Made by a program: the position numbers and the translations under genes. Shown piece after piece: positions 1-5,867 of a stretch of 5,867 nucleotides of DNA. This DNA comes from a bacterium (GTDB lineage Bacteria; SZUA-79; Acidulodesulfobacterales; Acidulodesulfobacteraceae): positions 1 through 5,867 of the forward strand of contig JAJXXD010000205.1 in the NCBI GenBank assembly GCA_021781285.1, given 5' to 3'. The notes beneath the pieces were generated by a model that had not been told where the DNA came from, made no database searches, and saw nothing but the letters and a program-made list of their open reading frames with translations. Every line of letters begins with the position of its first letter. Position 1 is the stretch's first letter.

Positions 1-1
1 A

Positions 2-2089
2 AAATCTTACAGTCCGCTTATAAGGACTCTTGCCGCGCGTAACGTAAAATTCTGCCTGCATGCTTCGGGAATTCTTCTCGAATGGTGGGAGGAGAACGAC
101 CCGGGATTAATTAAAATCATTTCTGAAGGGGTTGAAAAGGATACTATAGAGATTATCGGGGGAGGTTATTACGAGCCTATACTCGCGTCTATTCCGGGCA
201 AAGACAGATTAAGGCAGCTTGAAATGCTCAATGCGGCTTTAAAAAGACTTTTCGGGAAAGAACCGTCCGGAGCATGGATAACCGAAAGAATATGGCAGCC
301 CGATATTATAAAAGACTTAAAGGAAGCCGGATTAAATTATGCTTTTTTAGACGATTTTCAATTTTTTCAAGCCGGTATATCCGAAGGCGATATAGATAAT
401 ATTTTCAGGACGGAATACGGCGGGCAGTATATAGATGTTTTTCCCATACACGAAAGATTAAGGTATAAGATACCTTTTGCCGAACCGAATGAATCTTTAA
501 ACGAAATACTATATTTAAACGGCAGATGTTCCAATCTCTCCGTTATGTTCGACGACGGCGAAAAAATGGGGGGATGGCCGGATACTTACGAATGGGTTTA
601 CGGTAAAGACGGAAATAAAGGATGGTTAGATAATTTCCTTAATGAAGCAAATTATAATAATAATTATTCGGGGATAAATTTTGAACTTCCGTCTAATATC
701 TTAAAAGGCGCCGCCGGCGTCCCTCCGGCGAGAGTTCCGGTATATCTGCCGATGTCGAGCTACAGGGAGATGGGCGAATGGACGCTTTCCGTCCGGCAAA
801 GGCATAACTACGAAGAAATAAGGACGCAAAACCCATCCGCTCCTTTAAGCGGGGGTATTTGGCATAATTTTTTGACAAGGTATCCCGAGGCAAATCTGCA
901 CCACAAAAGAATGCTAAATTTAAGCCGTAAAATAAATTATTCCGTCAAAACCTACAGTAAATATCTTGAGGGCGCGCTAAACGAACTTATGAAATCGCAG
1001 GCTAACGATGCTTACTGGCACGGCGTGTTCGGCGGCATTTATCTTCCGCATCTGAGAAGAGGAATACATACCGCTCTTTTGTCGTCGTACAGGCTGTATA
1101 AAGACGCGGTCAAAGAACATATAGAAAAAGAATATTACGATTTCGACTCCGACGGAGAAAATGAAATTTTGCTTTCAAACGATTGTTGGTGCATAATATA
1201 CAAGCCTTCCTCAGGTTCTTTTGCGGCCATGGATTATATAAAAAAAGGTTTAATCCATTCGCTCGGAGATATATTTTGCCTCCATAACGAGTATGATATT
1301 TTAAAATTGAAAGAAAACCTCCTCAAAAAAACGGCGGACGGAGAAATACACGGCGGTTCCAAAAGCGGCGGAAACGGCGGCGGTAATTCTCCTAAAACGA
1401 TACATAAAGAGGCAGAATATCCTTCGGATTTATGCGATGATGATTTAATAATATATCCGGACATTCTTCCCGCTTTCGAAATTTTATTTAACGGCGGGAA
1501 GATTTATTTTAAAGACGAACTCGTAGAAGAGGACGGGGACGGAAGCAGTATCGAACTTAAAGCGAGGGGCGCTAAATGCGGCCGTAAAAACGATAACGGC
1601 GATAAAATTCAAGTCGCCCGCGAAAGCGAAGGAGTATTTGTAAGTTTAAATATAGCCATAGGCGAATCCCTTAAATTTTTTATAGATTCCAAGTCGGGGA
1701 CGGCGGGGAAGCTCGACGTTATTTACAGGTTTGCGTTTCCCGGCGGGGACGGTCCGGCGGTAAATATCGATATTGCCGGAGATATAAAAGGGGTAAATAA
1801 TCATATCGAAAAAGAAACGGAAACGGGAGAGGACAACTTCGTATATTTAAGCGATTCGTTCTGGGGCGGCAAAATAAGTATAAAAGAGCGGACTGAAGCA
1901 AAATTTTTAAAAAATTACGATATGGTTTTTAATCCCATATCTACCATTTCTCTTTCGGAAAGCGGATATGAAAGGATTTTTCAGGGCGCGGAACTTAAAT
2001 ACAGTTTTAATTTAACGCGGGAAGAAGATTTTAGTAGTATAATAACTATAGACATAGCAAAGATAGAAAAGATAAACGATGCGGATTAA
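2..2089 (+). CDS. GH57 4-alpha-glucanotransferase / alpha-amylase-type enzyme, 5'-partial
   Basis: Cytoplasmic enzyme that cleaves alpha-1,4-glucan and transfers the piece to another glucan or to water. The frame is open from base 2, giving 695 residues. The family matches begin upstream of the first ATG (224): a SG.LLEW motif near residues 23-28 and GGGYYEPIL near 53-61. The real start is therefore outside the window, with perhaps 25-30 residues missing, including the family's HxHQP motif. Visible GH57 signatures are GAWITERIWQ, with the nucleophile Glu at about residue 95 (bases 284-286), and MFDDGEKMGGWP, with the catalytic Asp among residues 184-185. YLPMSSYREMGEW, GGIWHNF (284-290) and YWHGVFGGIYLPHLR (338-352) follow. 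The order fits barrel, middle domain (DUF1925-like) and C-terminal beta domain (DUF1926-like, with ISLSESGYERIFQG near 648-661). Similarity, recalled from memory, is closest to Thermococcus litoralis 4-alpha-glucanotransferase. A Gly/Ser/Asn-rich linker sits at 451-463. glgA follows after 15 bp, which supports a glycogen role. Transferase versus hydrolase cannot be decided from sequence. Confidence 0.93.
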   Translation, partial: KSYSPLIRTLAARNVKFCLHASGILLEWWEENDPGLIKIISEGVEKDTIEIIGGGYYEPILASIPGKDRLRQLEMLNAALKRLFGKEPSGAWITERIWQPDIIKDLKEAGLNYAFLDDFQFFQAGISEGDIDNIFRTEYGGQYIDVFPIHERLRYKIPFAEPNESLNEILYLNGRCSNLSVMFDDGEKMGGWPDTYEWVYGKDGNKGWLDNFLNEANYNNNYSGINFELPSNILKGAAGVPPARVPVYLPMSSYREMGEWTLSVRQRHNYEEIRTQNPSAPLSGGIWHNFLTRYPEANLHHKRMLNLSRKINYSVKTYSKYLEGALNELMKSQANDAYWHGVFGGIYLPHLRRGIHTALLSSYRLYKDAVKEHIEKEYYDFDSDGENEILLSNDCWCIIYKPSSGSFAAMDYIKKGLIHSLGDIFCLHNEYDILKLKENLLKKTADGEIHGGSKSGGNGGGNSPKTIHKEAEYPSDLCDDDLIIYPDILPAFEILFNGGKIYFKDELVEEDGDGSSIELKARGAKCGRKNDNGDKIQVARESEGVFVSLNIAIGESLKFFIDSKSGTAGKLDVIYRFAFPGGDGPAVNIDIAGDIKGVNNHIEKETETGEDNFVYLSDSFWGGKISIKERTEAKFLKNYDMVFNPISTISLSESGYERIFQGAELKYSFNLTREEDFSSIITIDIAKIEKINDAD

Positions 2090-2092
2090 AAC

Positions 2093-2096
2093 AGGG
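2093..2096 (+). promoter_or_regulatory. Ribosome binding site of glgA
   Basis: AGGG lies 8 bases before the ATG at 2105, in the 15-bp gap after the GH57 stop codon. It supports this start: the protein then begins only a few residues before the first beta strand (IWFVGAEMAP), as expected for GlgA. Confidence 0.6.
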
Positions 2097-2104
2097 TCGT
2101 AAAA

Positions 2105-3697
2105 ATGAGCGAGTTTAATAACGAAATATGGTTTGTGGGGGCGGAAATGGCGCCTTTGGTTAAAGCCGGCGGTCTCGGCGACGTTATGGGAAGTCTGCCT
2201 AAAGTGCTGTTGAAATCCGGTATGAACGTCAGAGTCGTTATTCCTTATTATAAAAATATAATTCCAAAAAATTTCATAGACATAAAAGAAGTTTATCCGG
2301 CGGGTAAAGTAAATTTTGGGGAAATCCCTTTTGAATTCGGAATTAAAACAGGATTTGCCATGGGCGATATTCCGATTGTGCTGGTGGAGCAGAATCATTT
2401 TTTTAACAGGGAAGACGTTTACGGTTCTCACGGCGGGGTTTGCGCCTATAAGGACAACCTGTGGAGGTACGCGATGCTCGCGCACGGGACGGCATACGCA
2501 ATGAGGATTCTGGGGATTCCGCTGATAGTTCATACGCATGACTGGTCGGGAGGTTTAGTCCCTGCCGTTATAAAGCAGACGTTCGGAGACAAAAAAGTCC
2601 GGATAGAGGGTGAGGCGGAAGGCGTATTAAACGCCAAATTAGGCAGACGTATAAATGTGAAAGGATTGAGGCCGGCTATAGTTTTCACTATTCATAATCT
2701 TGGATATCAGGGCGTTTACGGTATAGACGATTTTTACGATATCGGCCTCGATTTCAAATACAATTCTTCTTCGGCTTACGAACATTTCGGAACGTTTAAT
2801 GGTTTAAAAGGCGGAATGAAGCTCTCGGACGTCGTTACGACGGTAAGTCCTACATATGCAGGTGAAATTACCACTCCAGAATTCGGATTCGGACTTGACG
2901 GAGAATTGAAAAGCCTTGGGAATAACGGCAGGCTTAAAGGAATACTTAACGGAATAGATTTAGATTACTGGAATCCTAAAACCGACGGGCTTATAAGCTA
3001 TAATCTGAATTTAAAAGAAGATAAATATAATCTTAAGAATTATAACGAATGGAAAGATTTTAAACTTAAAAACAAAAAAGCTCTTTTCTCCGCTCTTTCT
3101 ATGCCGATAGAGACGGGCAATAACGGAAACGTTCTTCCTCTTATAGGCATAGTAAGCAGATTAACCGAAGAAAAAGGCATAAACGAATTTTTAGACGCTC
3201 TTTTTAACTGGAACGATTTTCCTTTTCAGGTCGTTATTCTTGGAAGCGGCAGGGATTACATAGAAGGAAAAGCTAATTATCTGTCTAAAATATATAGAGA
3301 TAAGGTTTATGCCATGACGGGCAGTTACGACGAAGCGTTATCCCATAAAATATATGCGGCGGCGGACATTTTCGCAATGCCTTCGAAGTTCGAACCGTGC
3401 GGTCTTTCCCAAATGATAGCTATGAGATACGGCTGCGTCATCGCGGCCGGGGACACGGGAGGTCTTCACGATACCGTTTCCGATATTATGGACTCCGGCG
3501 TAAAAAACCCGTCCGGTATTCTTATCGACCGTATAAATCCCGACGGTATTGCGTGGGCGCTGAATGAATTGTATAATCGTTATATGGCGGACGGCGACGA
3601 ATGGCGCAATCTTGTCGTTAACTCCGCCAATAAACAGTTCGGATGGGATGATTCCGCGAAGGTTTATGAAAGCCTGTATTACGATATTTTAAAATAG
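2105..3697 (+). CDS. glgA: Glycogen synthase, GT5 family
   Basis: Transfers glucose from ADP-glucose (possibly UDP-glucose) to the non-reducing end of alpha-1,4-glucan in the cytoplasm. It has 530 residues against about 480 for the E. coli enzyme. The N-terminal Rossmann domain carries the donor-binding loop KAGGLGDV (residues 20-27; KTGGL in E. coli), then FFNREDVYG, HTHDWSGGLVPA (143-154), FTIHNLGYQGVYG (194-206) and TTVSPTYAGEI (245-255). LKGILNGID (277-285) leads to the C-terminal GT-B domain. That domain has SRLTEEKG (351-358; Arg352 and Lys357 match phosphate-contacting residues), PSKFEPCGLSQM (426-437; Glu430 is the conserved E-X7-E-region acid) and DTGGLHDTV (450-458). All expected key residues are present, so it should be active. 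Extra length lies partly in a charged segment at about 161-190. The ATG has an AGGG ribosome site at 2093-2096, 8 bases upstream. The gene lies 15 bp after the GH57 gene, probably in one operon. Confidence 0.97.
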   Translation: MSEFNNEIWFVGAEMAPLVKAGGLGDVMGSLPKVLLKSGMNVRVVIPYYKNIIPKNFIDIKEVYPAGKVNFGEIPFEFGIKTGFAMGDIPIVLVEQNHFFNREDVYGSHGGVCAYKDNLWRYAMLAHGTAYAMRILGIPLIVHTHDWSGGLVPAVIKQTFGDKKVRIEGEAEGVLNAKLGRRINVKGLRPAIVFTIHNLGYQGVYGIDDFYDIGLDFKYNSSSAYEHFGTFNGLKGGMKLSDVVTTVSPTYAGEITTPEFGFGLDGELKSLGNNGRLKGILNGIDLDYWNPKTDGLISYNLNLKEDKYNLKNYNEWKDFKLKNKKALFSALSMPIETGNNGNVLPLIGIVSRLTEEKGINEFLDALFNWNDFPFQVVILGSGRDYIEGKANYLSKIYRDKVYAMTGSYDEALSHKIYAAADIFAMPSKFEPCGLSQMIAMRYGCVIAAGDTGGLHDTVSDIMDSGVKNPSGILIDRINPDGIAWALNELYNRYMADGDEWRNLVVNSANKQFGWDDSAKVYESLYYDILK

Positions 3698-3718
3698 CAT
3701 TGCGGCAATTTGAACCCA

Positions 3719-3838
3719 AATCCCGATTTAGAAATTTTTATATATGAATTACCTGAATTACTTAATAATGTCATTGCTTCGCTACGCTCGCAATGACGGG
3801 TTCTTGGAATTTCTTTAAATAGTTTCTAAATCGGGATT
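3719..3838. repeat. Nested palindromic (MITE-like) intergenic repeat element
   Basis: The left arm AATCCCGATTTAGAAA (3719-3734) and the right arm TTTCTAAATCGGGATT (3823-3838) are perfect 16-bp inverted copies. They enclose 88 bases with a second hairpin near the centre (3770-3797). I see no coding capacity inside. The arrangement resembles a small non-autonomous mobile element or a dispersed palindromic repeat. A TTGAA pentamer stands 4 bases outside each arm (3710-3714 and 3843-3847) and could be a target-site duplication, but so short an AT-rich repeat may be chance. The element fills the spacer between glgA and the polysaccharide gene. It could also fold as an RNA structure at the 3' end of the glgA transcript. 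The inverted repeat is directly visible; mobility is inference. Confidence 0.65.
3770..3797. repeat. Inner hairpin resembling the GTCATTGCGAGCG-type dispersed repeat
   Basis: GTCATTGC (3770-3777) and GCAATGAC (3790-3797) pair perfectly around a 12-base loop, TTCGCTACGCTC. On the minus strand it reads GTCATTGCGAGCGTAGCG followed by AAGCAATGAC. That is close to a repeat pattern (GTCATTGCGAGCG.AGCGAAGCAAT) which I recognise from the intergenic DNA of many unrelated bacteria. No T-run follows the stem on either strand, so it is not a standard intrinsic terminator. Family assignment rests on memory of the pattern, not on a search. Confidence 0.65.
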
Positions 3839-3886
3839 AAGATTGAATATTATATTGGATTTATTGCGTAAAACGGGTAAATTATA

Positions 3887-5263
3887 TTGAACCTTCTATT
3901 ATCGGTTAAAATTATATCCATAATGCTTTCCGCCTCGGTTTTAATTGCGCTTGCCGTCAAGAAGCCGGAACTAAGCGGATTTTTTGAAAAGGCCGGTCTT
4001 TTCGGGATATTTTTATTTGCGCTTTTTATACCGCTTGAAGACGGTTTTGCCGTTTTCGGAATGACAGCCGCAATTATATTTTTTAGCGCTTATAAAATTG
4101 CCGAACGCGATATTTACATCCCGAAAACCGTCTTTAATGCGCCGCTTTTAATATACGCCGCAATAGTCTTAGCTTCGTTTATCTGGACGTACAGCTTCAA
4201 GGACAGTTTAAACGAAGGCGGCGAAATAGTTTATTTCATTTTATTCTTTTTTGCGGCGGCAGGCTTGTTGAACACGCGAAAAAGAATAAATCTTATGGTT
4301 TACACCTTTACGCTTGCCATATGTATTGCTATAATTTACGGATTTTTTCAGGGAATTTTTATAAATGCGCTTCACTCGCAAAACAGGCTTACCGGATTAA
4401 TCGGCAACTGGGTCGGTTTTCCGGTGCAGGTTTCTTACGGTTTAATCGTAATTATAGCCTATTATCTGCTGAATTTTAAAAAGCGGGGCGAGAGCGGGGC
4501 GATATCTTTGGCGGGAATAATTCCAAATGCCGCGTCCGCCGTTTTTTTTGGATTTATTCTGCTTTTGGGATTTTTCGATATAGCGTTTGCCAAGGCAAGG
4601 TCGGCGTGGCTCGGGATTATACCGGCAATTTTTGTTTTAATGTATTTAAAATCAAAAAAGCTTTTTTTTGCGGCATTGATTTTGCTTTTTGTATTAAATA
4701 TCGGAATTTTTTCCGTATCAAAAACATTTAAAAACAGAATTTTTTCTATGTTTAATCCAAAAATATACAGGCTTGAGCTTAAGAATCACGGCGACATCGA
4801 AAGCCATATAGCTTTAATAGAATCGGCATGGACGGTTTTTAAAAGATTTCCGTTAACCGGCGTGGGAGTCGGCGCATTTTCAAAGTATTTCGACGAGCAT
4901 AAAGATGTAAGATTTCCATGGTATTATAATCCAAAAACGGGCAAGAAACTTTACGATTTATACGATAACTGGCCGGAAAACGGTTATATGCAGACGCTTG
5001 CGGAAACCGGAATATTCAGCTTCATGGCGCTTATGTGGCTTTTCTTTCTTGCCCTGCAAAAGCCGTTTAAGCTTTTTAAATATTCCGGCGATAAATTTAA
5101 GCGCAAAATAGCCGCAATGACCATAGGGGCAAGCATAATATTTTACGGTTCGTTTGCCGGCGTATCCAATATGTCCAACGATGAACTGACGAACCTATGG
5201 CTTTTTTTTCTGGCGTTATTCGCCGCGGCAAATTCGCTTCCGCTTGCTTCCGGTGAAAAATAA
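3887..5263 (+). CDS. O-antigen ligase / polymerase family membrane protein (Wzy/WaaL-like)
   Basis: Predicted inner-membrane protein of 458 residues that would polymerise lipid-linked repeat units or ligate a finished glycan to its acceptor outside the cytoplasmic membrane. About 11-12 hydrophobic segments are visible, near residues 2-23, 33-50, 53-69, 83-101, 112-128, 135-157, 176-196, 207-232, 239-254, 258-276, 373-390, 407-425 and 433-449; some may merge. The Wzy_C-type pattern is present: KARSAWLG (236-243, with Arg238), then a large aromatic-rich extracytoplasmic loop (about 280-370) containing AWTVFKRFPLTGVGVGAF (314-331), and NGYMQTLAETGIFSF (365-379). The His normally seen in the H-N-x-Y-L signature is absent; ENGYM stands there. 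The start is uncertain: TTG at 3887 keeps the first membrane helix whole and has a weak ACGGG upstream, while the first ATG is at 3923. The next gene, a predicted priming transferase, starts 3 bases later, which favours a polymerase in a capsule, exopolysaccharide or O-antigen cluster. Polymerase versus ligase cannot be told from sequence. Confidence 0.82.
   Translation: MNLLLSVKIISIMLSASVLIALAVKKPELSGFFEKAGLFGIFLFALFIPLEDGFAVFGMTAAIIFFSAYKIAERDIYIPKTVFNAPLLIYAAIVLASFIWTYSFKDSLNEGGEIVYFILFFFAAAGLLNTRKRINLMVYTFTLAICIAIIYGFFQGIFINALHSQNRLTGLIGNWVGFPVQVSYGLIVIIAYYLLNFKKRGESGAISLAGIIPNAASAVFFGFILLLGFFDIAFAKARSAWLGIIPAIFVLMYLKSKKLFFAALILLFVLNIGIFSVSKTFKNRIFSMFNPKIYRLELKNHGDIESHIALIESAWTVFKRFPLTGVGVGAFSKYFDEHKDVRFPWYYNPKTGKKLYDLYDNWPENGYMQTLAETGIFSFMALMWLFFLALQKPFKLFKYSGDKFKRKIAAMTIGASIIFYGSFAGVSNMSNDELTNLWLFFLALFAAANSLPLASGEK
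5252..5256 (+). promoter_or_regulatory. Ribosome binding site of the sugar-transferase gene
   Basis: GGTGA lies inside the last codons of the upstream polymerase/ligase gene, 10 bases before the ATG at 5267. It supports that start and implies translational coupling. The upstream stop TAA (5261-5263) is in the same frame with only one ATT codon between, so no earlier ATG, GTG or TTG start is possible. Confidence 0.6.
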
Positions 5264-5266
5264 ATT

Positions 5267-5867
5267 ATGTTATCTCAGAGAAGTAAAATACTTGCGCAGT
5301 ATCTTTATATCTTATCCGTTATCTTTATGTGCGGAAGTTTTTTTCTTGCGTTTGCGACATACGACGCCGTAAGTCCTTTAATTATCGGCTATAAATTATA
5401 TGCCGTATCTTACTATATCTGGCTTTTGATTCCAGCCGGCATTATTTTTTATCTCCTCCTTTTTGTTTTCGGAATGTATTTAAACTTAAACGTTAAGGAT
5501 TTTAAATCCGATGTCCTAAGGCTGTTAGAAATTACGGTTATTGCCGTATTTTTGATATACGCAATCCTGTTTATGTTTAAAATAACATATATCTCGAGGC
5601 TTTTTATAGGATATTTTGCGGCTTATTCATTTTTATCACTCGTTCTGGCGGATTATATAGGGAGAAAACTCGTAAGAAGTTTGAAAAGGCGGGGCTATTC
5701 GATAAGAAACATTCTTCTGGTAAGCGGAGACGAAACGGAAAACGCCGGCGCCAATTTCAGGGAAACTATAGCGTCGCAGGAATATCTCGGCATAAAATTG
5801 GTTAAGGAAATAGATAAAAAAGATATGAACGGCCTTATAGATTTTGTATTGAATAACCCGGTCGATG
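5267..5867 (+). CDS. Polyprenyl-phosphate sugar-1-phosphate transferase (priming glycosyltransferase), N-terminal part, 3'-partial
   Basis: Likely initiates surface-polysaccharide synthesis by moving a sugar-1-phosphate from a nucleotide sugar onto undecaprenyl phosphate at the cytoplasmic face of the inner membrane. Only 200 codons are in the window, with no stop before the end. Four hydrophobic segments are visible at about residues 11-30, 44-68, 86-104 and 110-129. The pattern ISRLFIGYFAAYSFLSLVLA (108-127), then GRKLVRSLKRRGYSIRNILLVSG (131-153), is typical of the N-terminal membrane and Rossmann-like (CoA_binding_3) region of WcaJ/EpsE/ExoY-like enzymes. In related proteins the end of this stretch is usually a glycine-rich GTG loop; here it reads LLVSGDETENAG, so nucleotide binding may be lost. 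The catalytic bacterial sugar-transferase domain lies beyond the window, so the assignment rests on the N-terminal half only. It is tightly coupled to the polymerase/ligase gene 3 bases upstream. A GDP- or UDP-sugar specificity cannot be read. Confidence 0.75.
   Translation, partial: MLSQRSKILAQYLYILSVIFMCGSFFLAFATYDAVSPLIIGYKLYAVSYYIWLLIPAGIIFYLLLFVFGMYLNLNVKDFKSDVLRLLEITVIAVFLIYAILFMFKITYISRLFIGYFAAYSFLSLVLADYIGRKLVRSLKRRGYSIRNILLVSGDETENAGANFRETIASQEYLGIKLVKEIDKKDMNGLIDFVLNNPVD

Noticed and set aside
224..226. ATG at 224 as the start of the GH57 gene
   Set aside because: The same frame is open to the left edge and encodes conserved GH57 motifs (LHASGILLEW, GGGYYEPIL) upstream of this ATG, so the gene begins outside the window.
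1234..1464. Short minus-strand open frames inside the GH57 gene (also 693-893 and 1719-1901)
   Set aside because: All are antisense to a well-supported coding region and have no recognisable motifs.
2316..2504. 62-codon plus-strand frame inside glgA
   Set aside because: It overlaps conserved GlgA sequence in another frame and shows nothing of its own.
2012..2539. A 175-codon minus-strand open frame
   Set aside because: It lies antisense to glgA and the end of the GH57 gene, both with strong family motifs. Its translation shows no recognisable domain and it reads as a shadow frame.
3770..3800. Intrinsic terminator after glgA
   Set aside because: The hairpin is clear, but no run of T follows it on either strand, and the loop is 12 bases. 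The T5 at 3735-3739 is preceded only by a weak AAAT/ATTT stem.
3719..3838. CRISPR array
   Set aside because: There are only two copies of the arm, in inverted rather than direct orientation, and no regular spacers.
3839..3886. Promoter for the polysaccharide genes
   Set aside because: The stretch is AT-rich with several TATATT/TATTAT-like words, but no -35-like hexamer sits at a sensible spacing, so I do not call one.

Overview
The window reads as a stretch of an AT-rich bacterial chromosome (roughly 40% G+C by eye, many ATA isoleucine and AAA lysine codons). It holds four genes, all on the + strand. The genes suggest a bacterium that stores glycogen and makes a lipid-linked surface polysaccharide. 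A Gram-negative, Deltaproteobacteria-like or deep-branching anaerobe would fit, but no taxonomic marker is present and this assignment is a guess.

Left half (1-3697): a storage alpha-glucan pair. The first gene is a GH57 4-alpha-glucanotransferase/alpha-amylase-type enzyme that enters the window already in frame, so its N-terminus is missing. It is followed after 15 bp by glgA, a GT5 glycogen synthase with its own AGGG ribosome site. The two are almost certainly co-transcribed. GlgA elongates alpha-1,4-glucan from a nucleotide-glucose donor, and the GH57 enzyme can rearrange or trim the chains.

Middle (3698-3886): a 189-bp spacer dominated by a nested palindrome. Two perfect 16-bp inverted arms lie about 120 bp apart end to end. 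They enclose a smaller hairpin whose sequence resembles a GTCATTGCGAGCG...GCAATGAC-type dispersed repeat known from many bacterial genomes. It looks like a small non-coding repeat or MITE-like element separating two transcription units.

Right half (3887-5867): the start of a surface-polysaccharide cluster. It begins with a polytopic O-antigen ligase/polymerase-family protein (Wzy/WaaL type). Three bases later comes the N-terminal membrane part of a predicted polyprenyl-phosphate sugar-1-phosphate transferase, the priming enzyme, which is cut by the window end before its catalytic domain.

I did not find a clearly undescribed system. The items most worth a second look are the nested intergenic palindrome, a GC-rich palindromic in-frame segment plus a Gly-rich linker in the GH57 gene, and the absence of the usual His in the polymerase/ligase signature.
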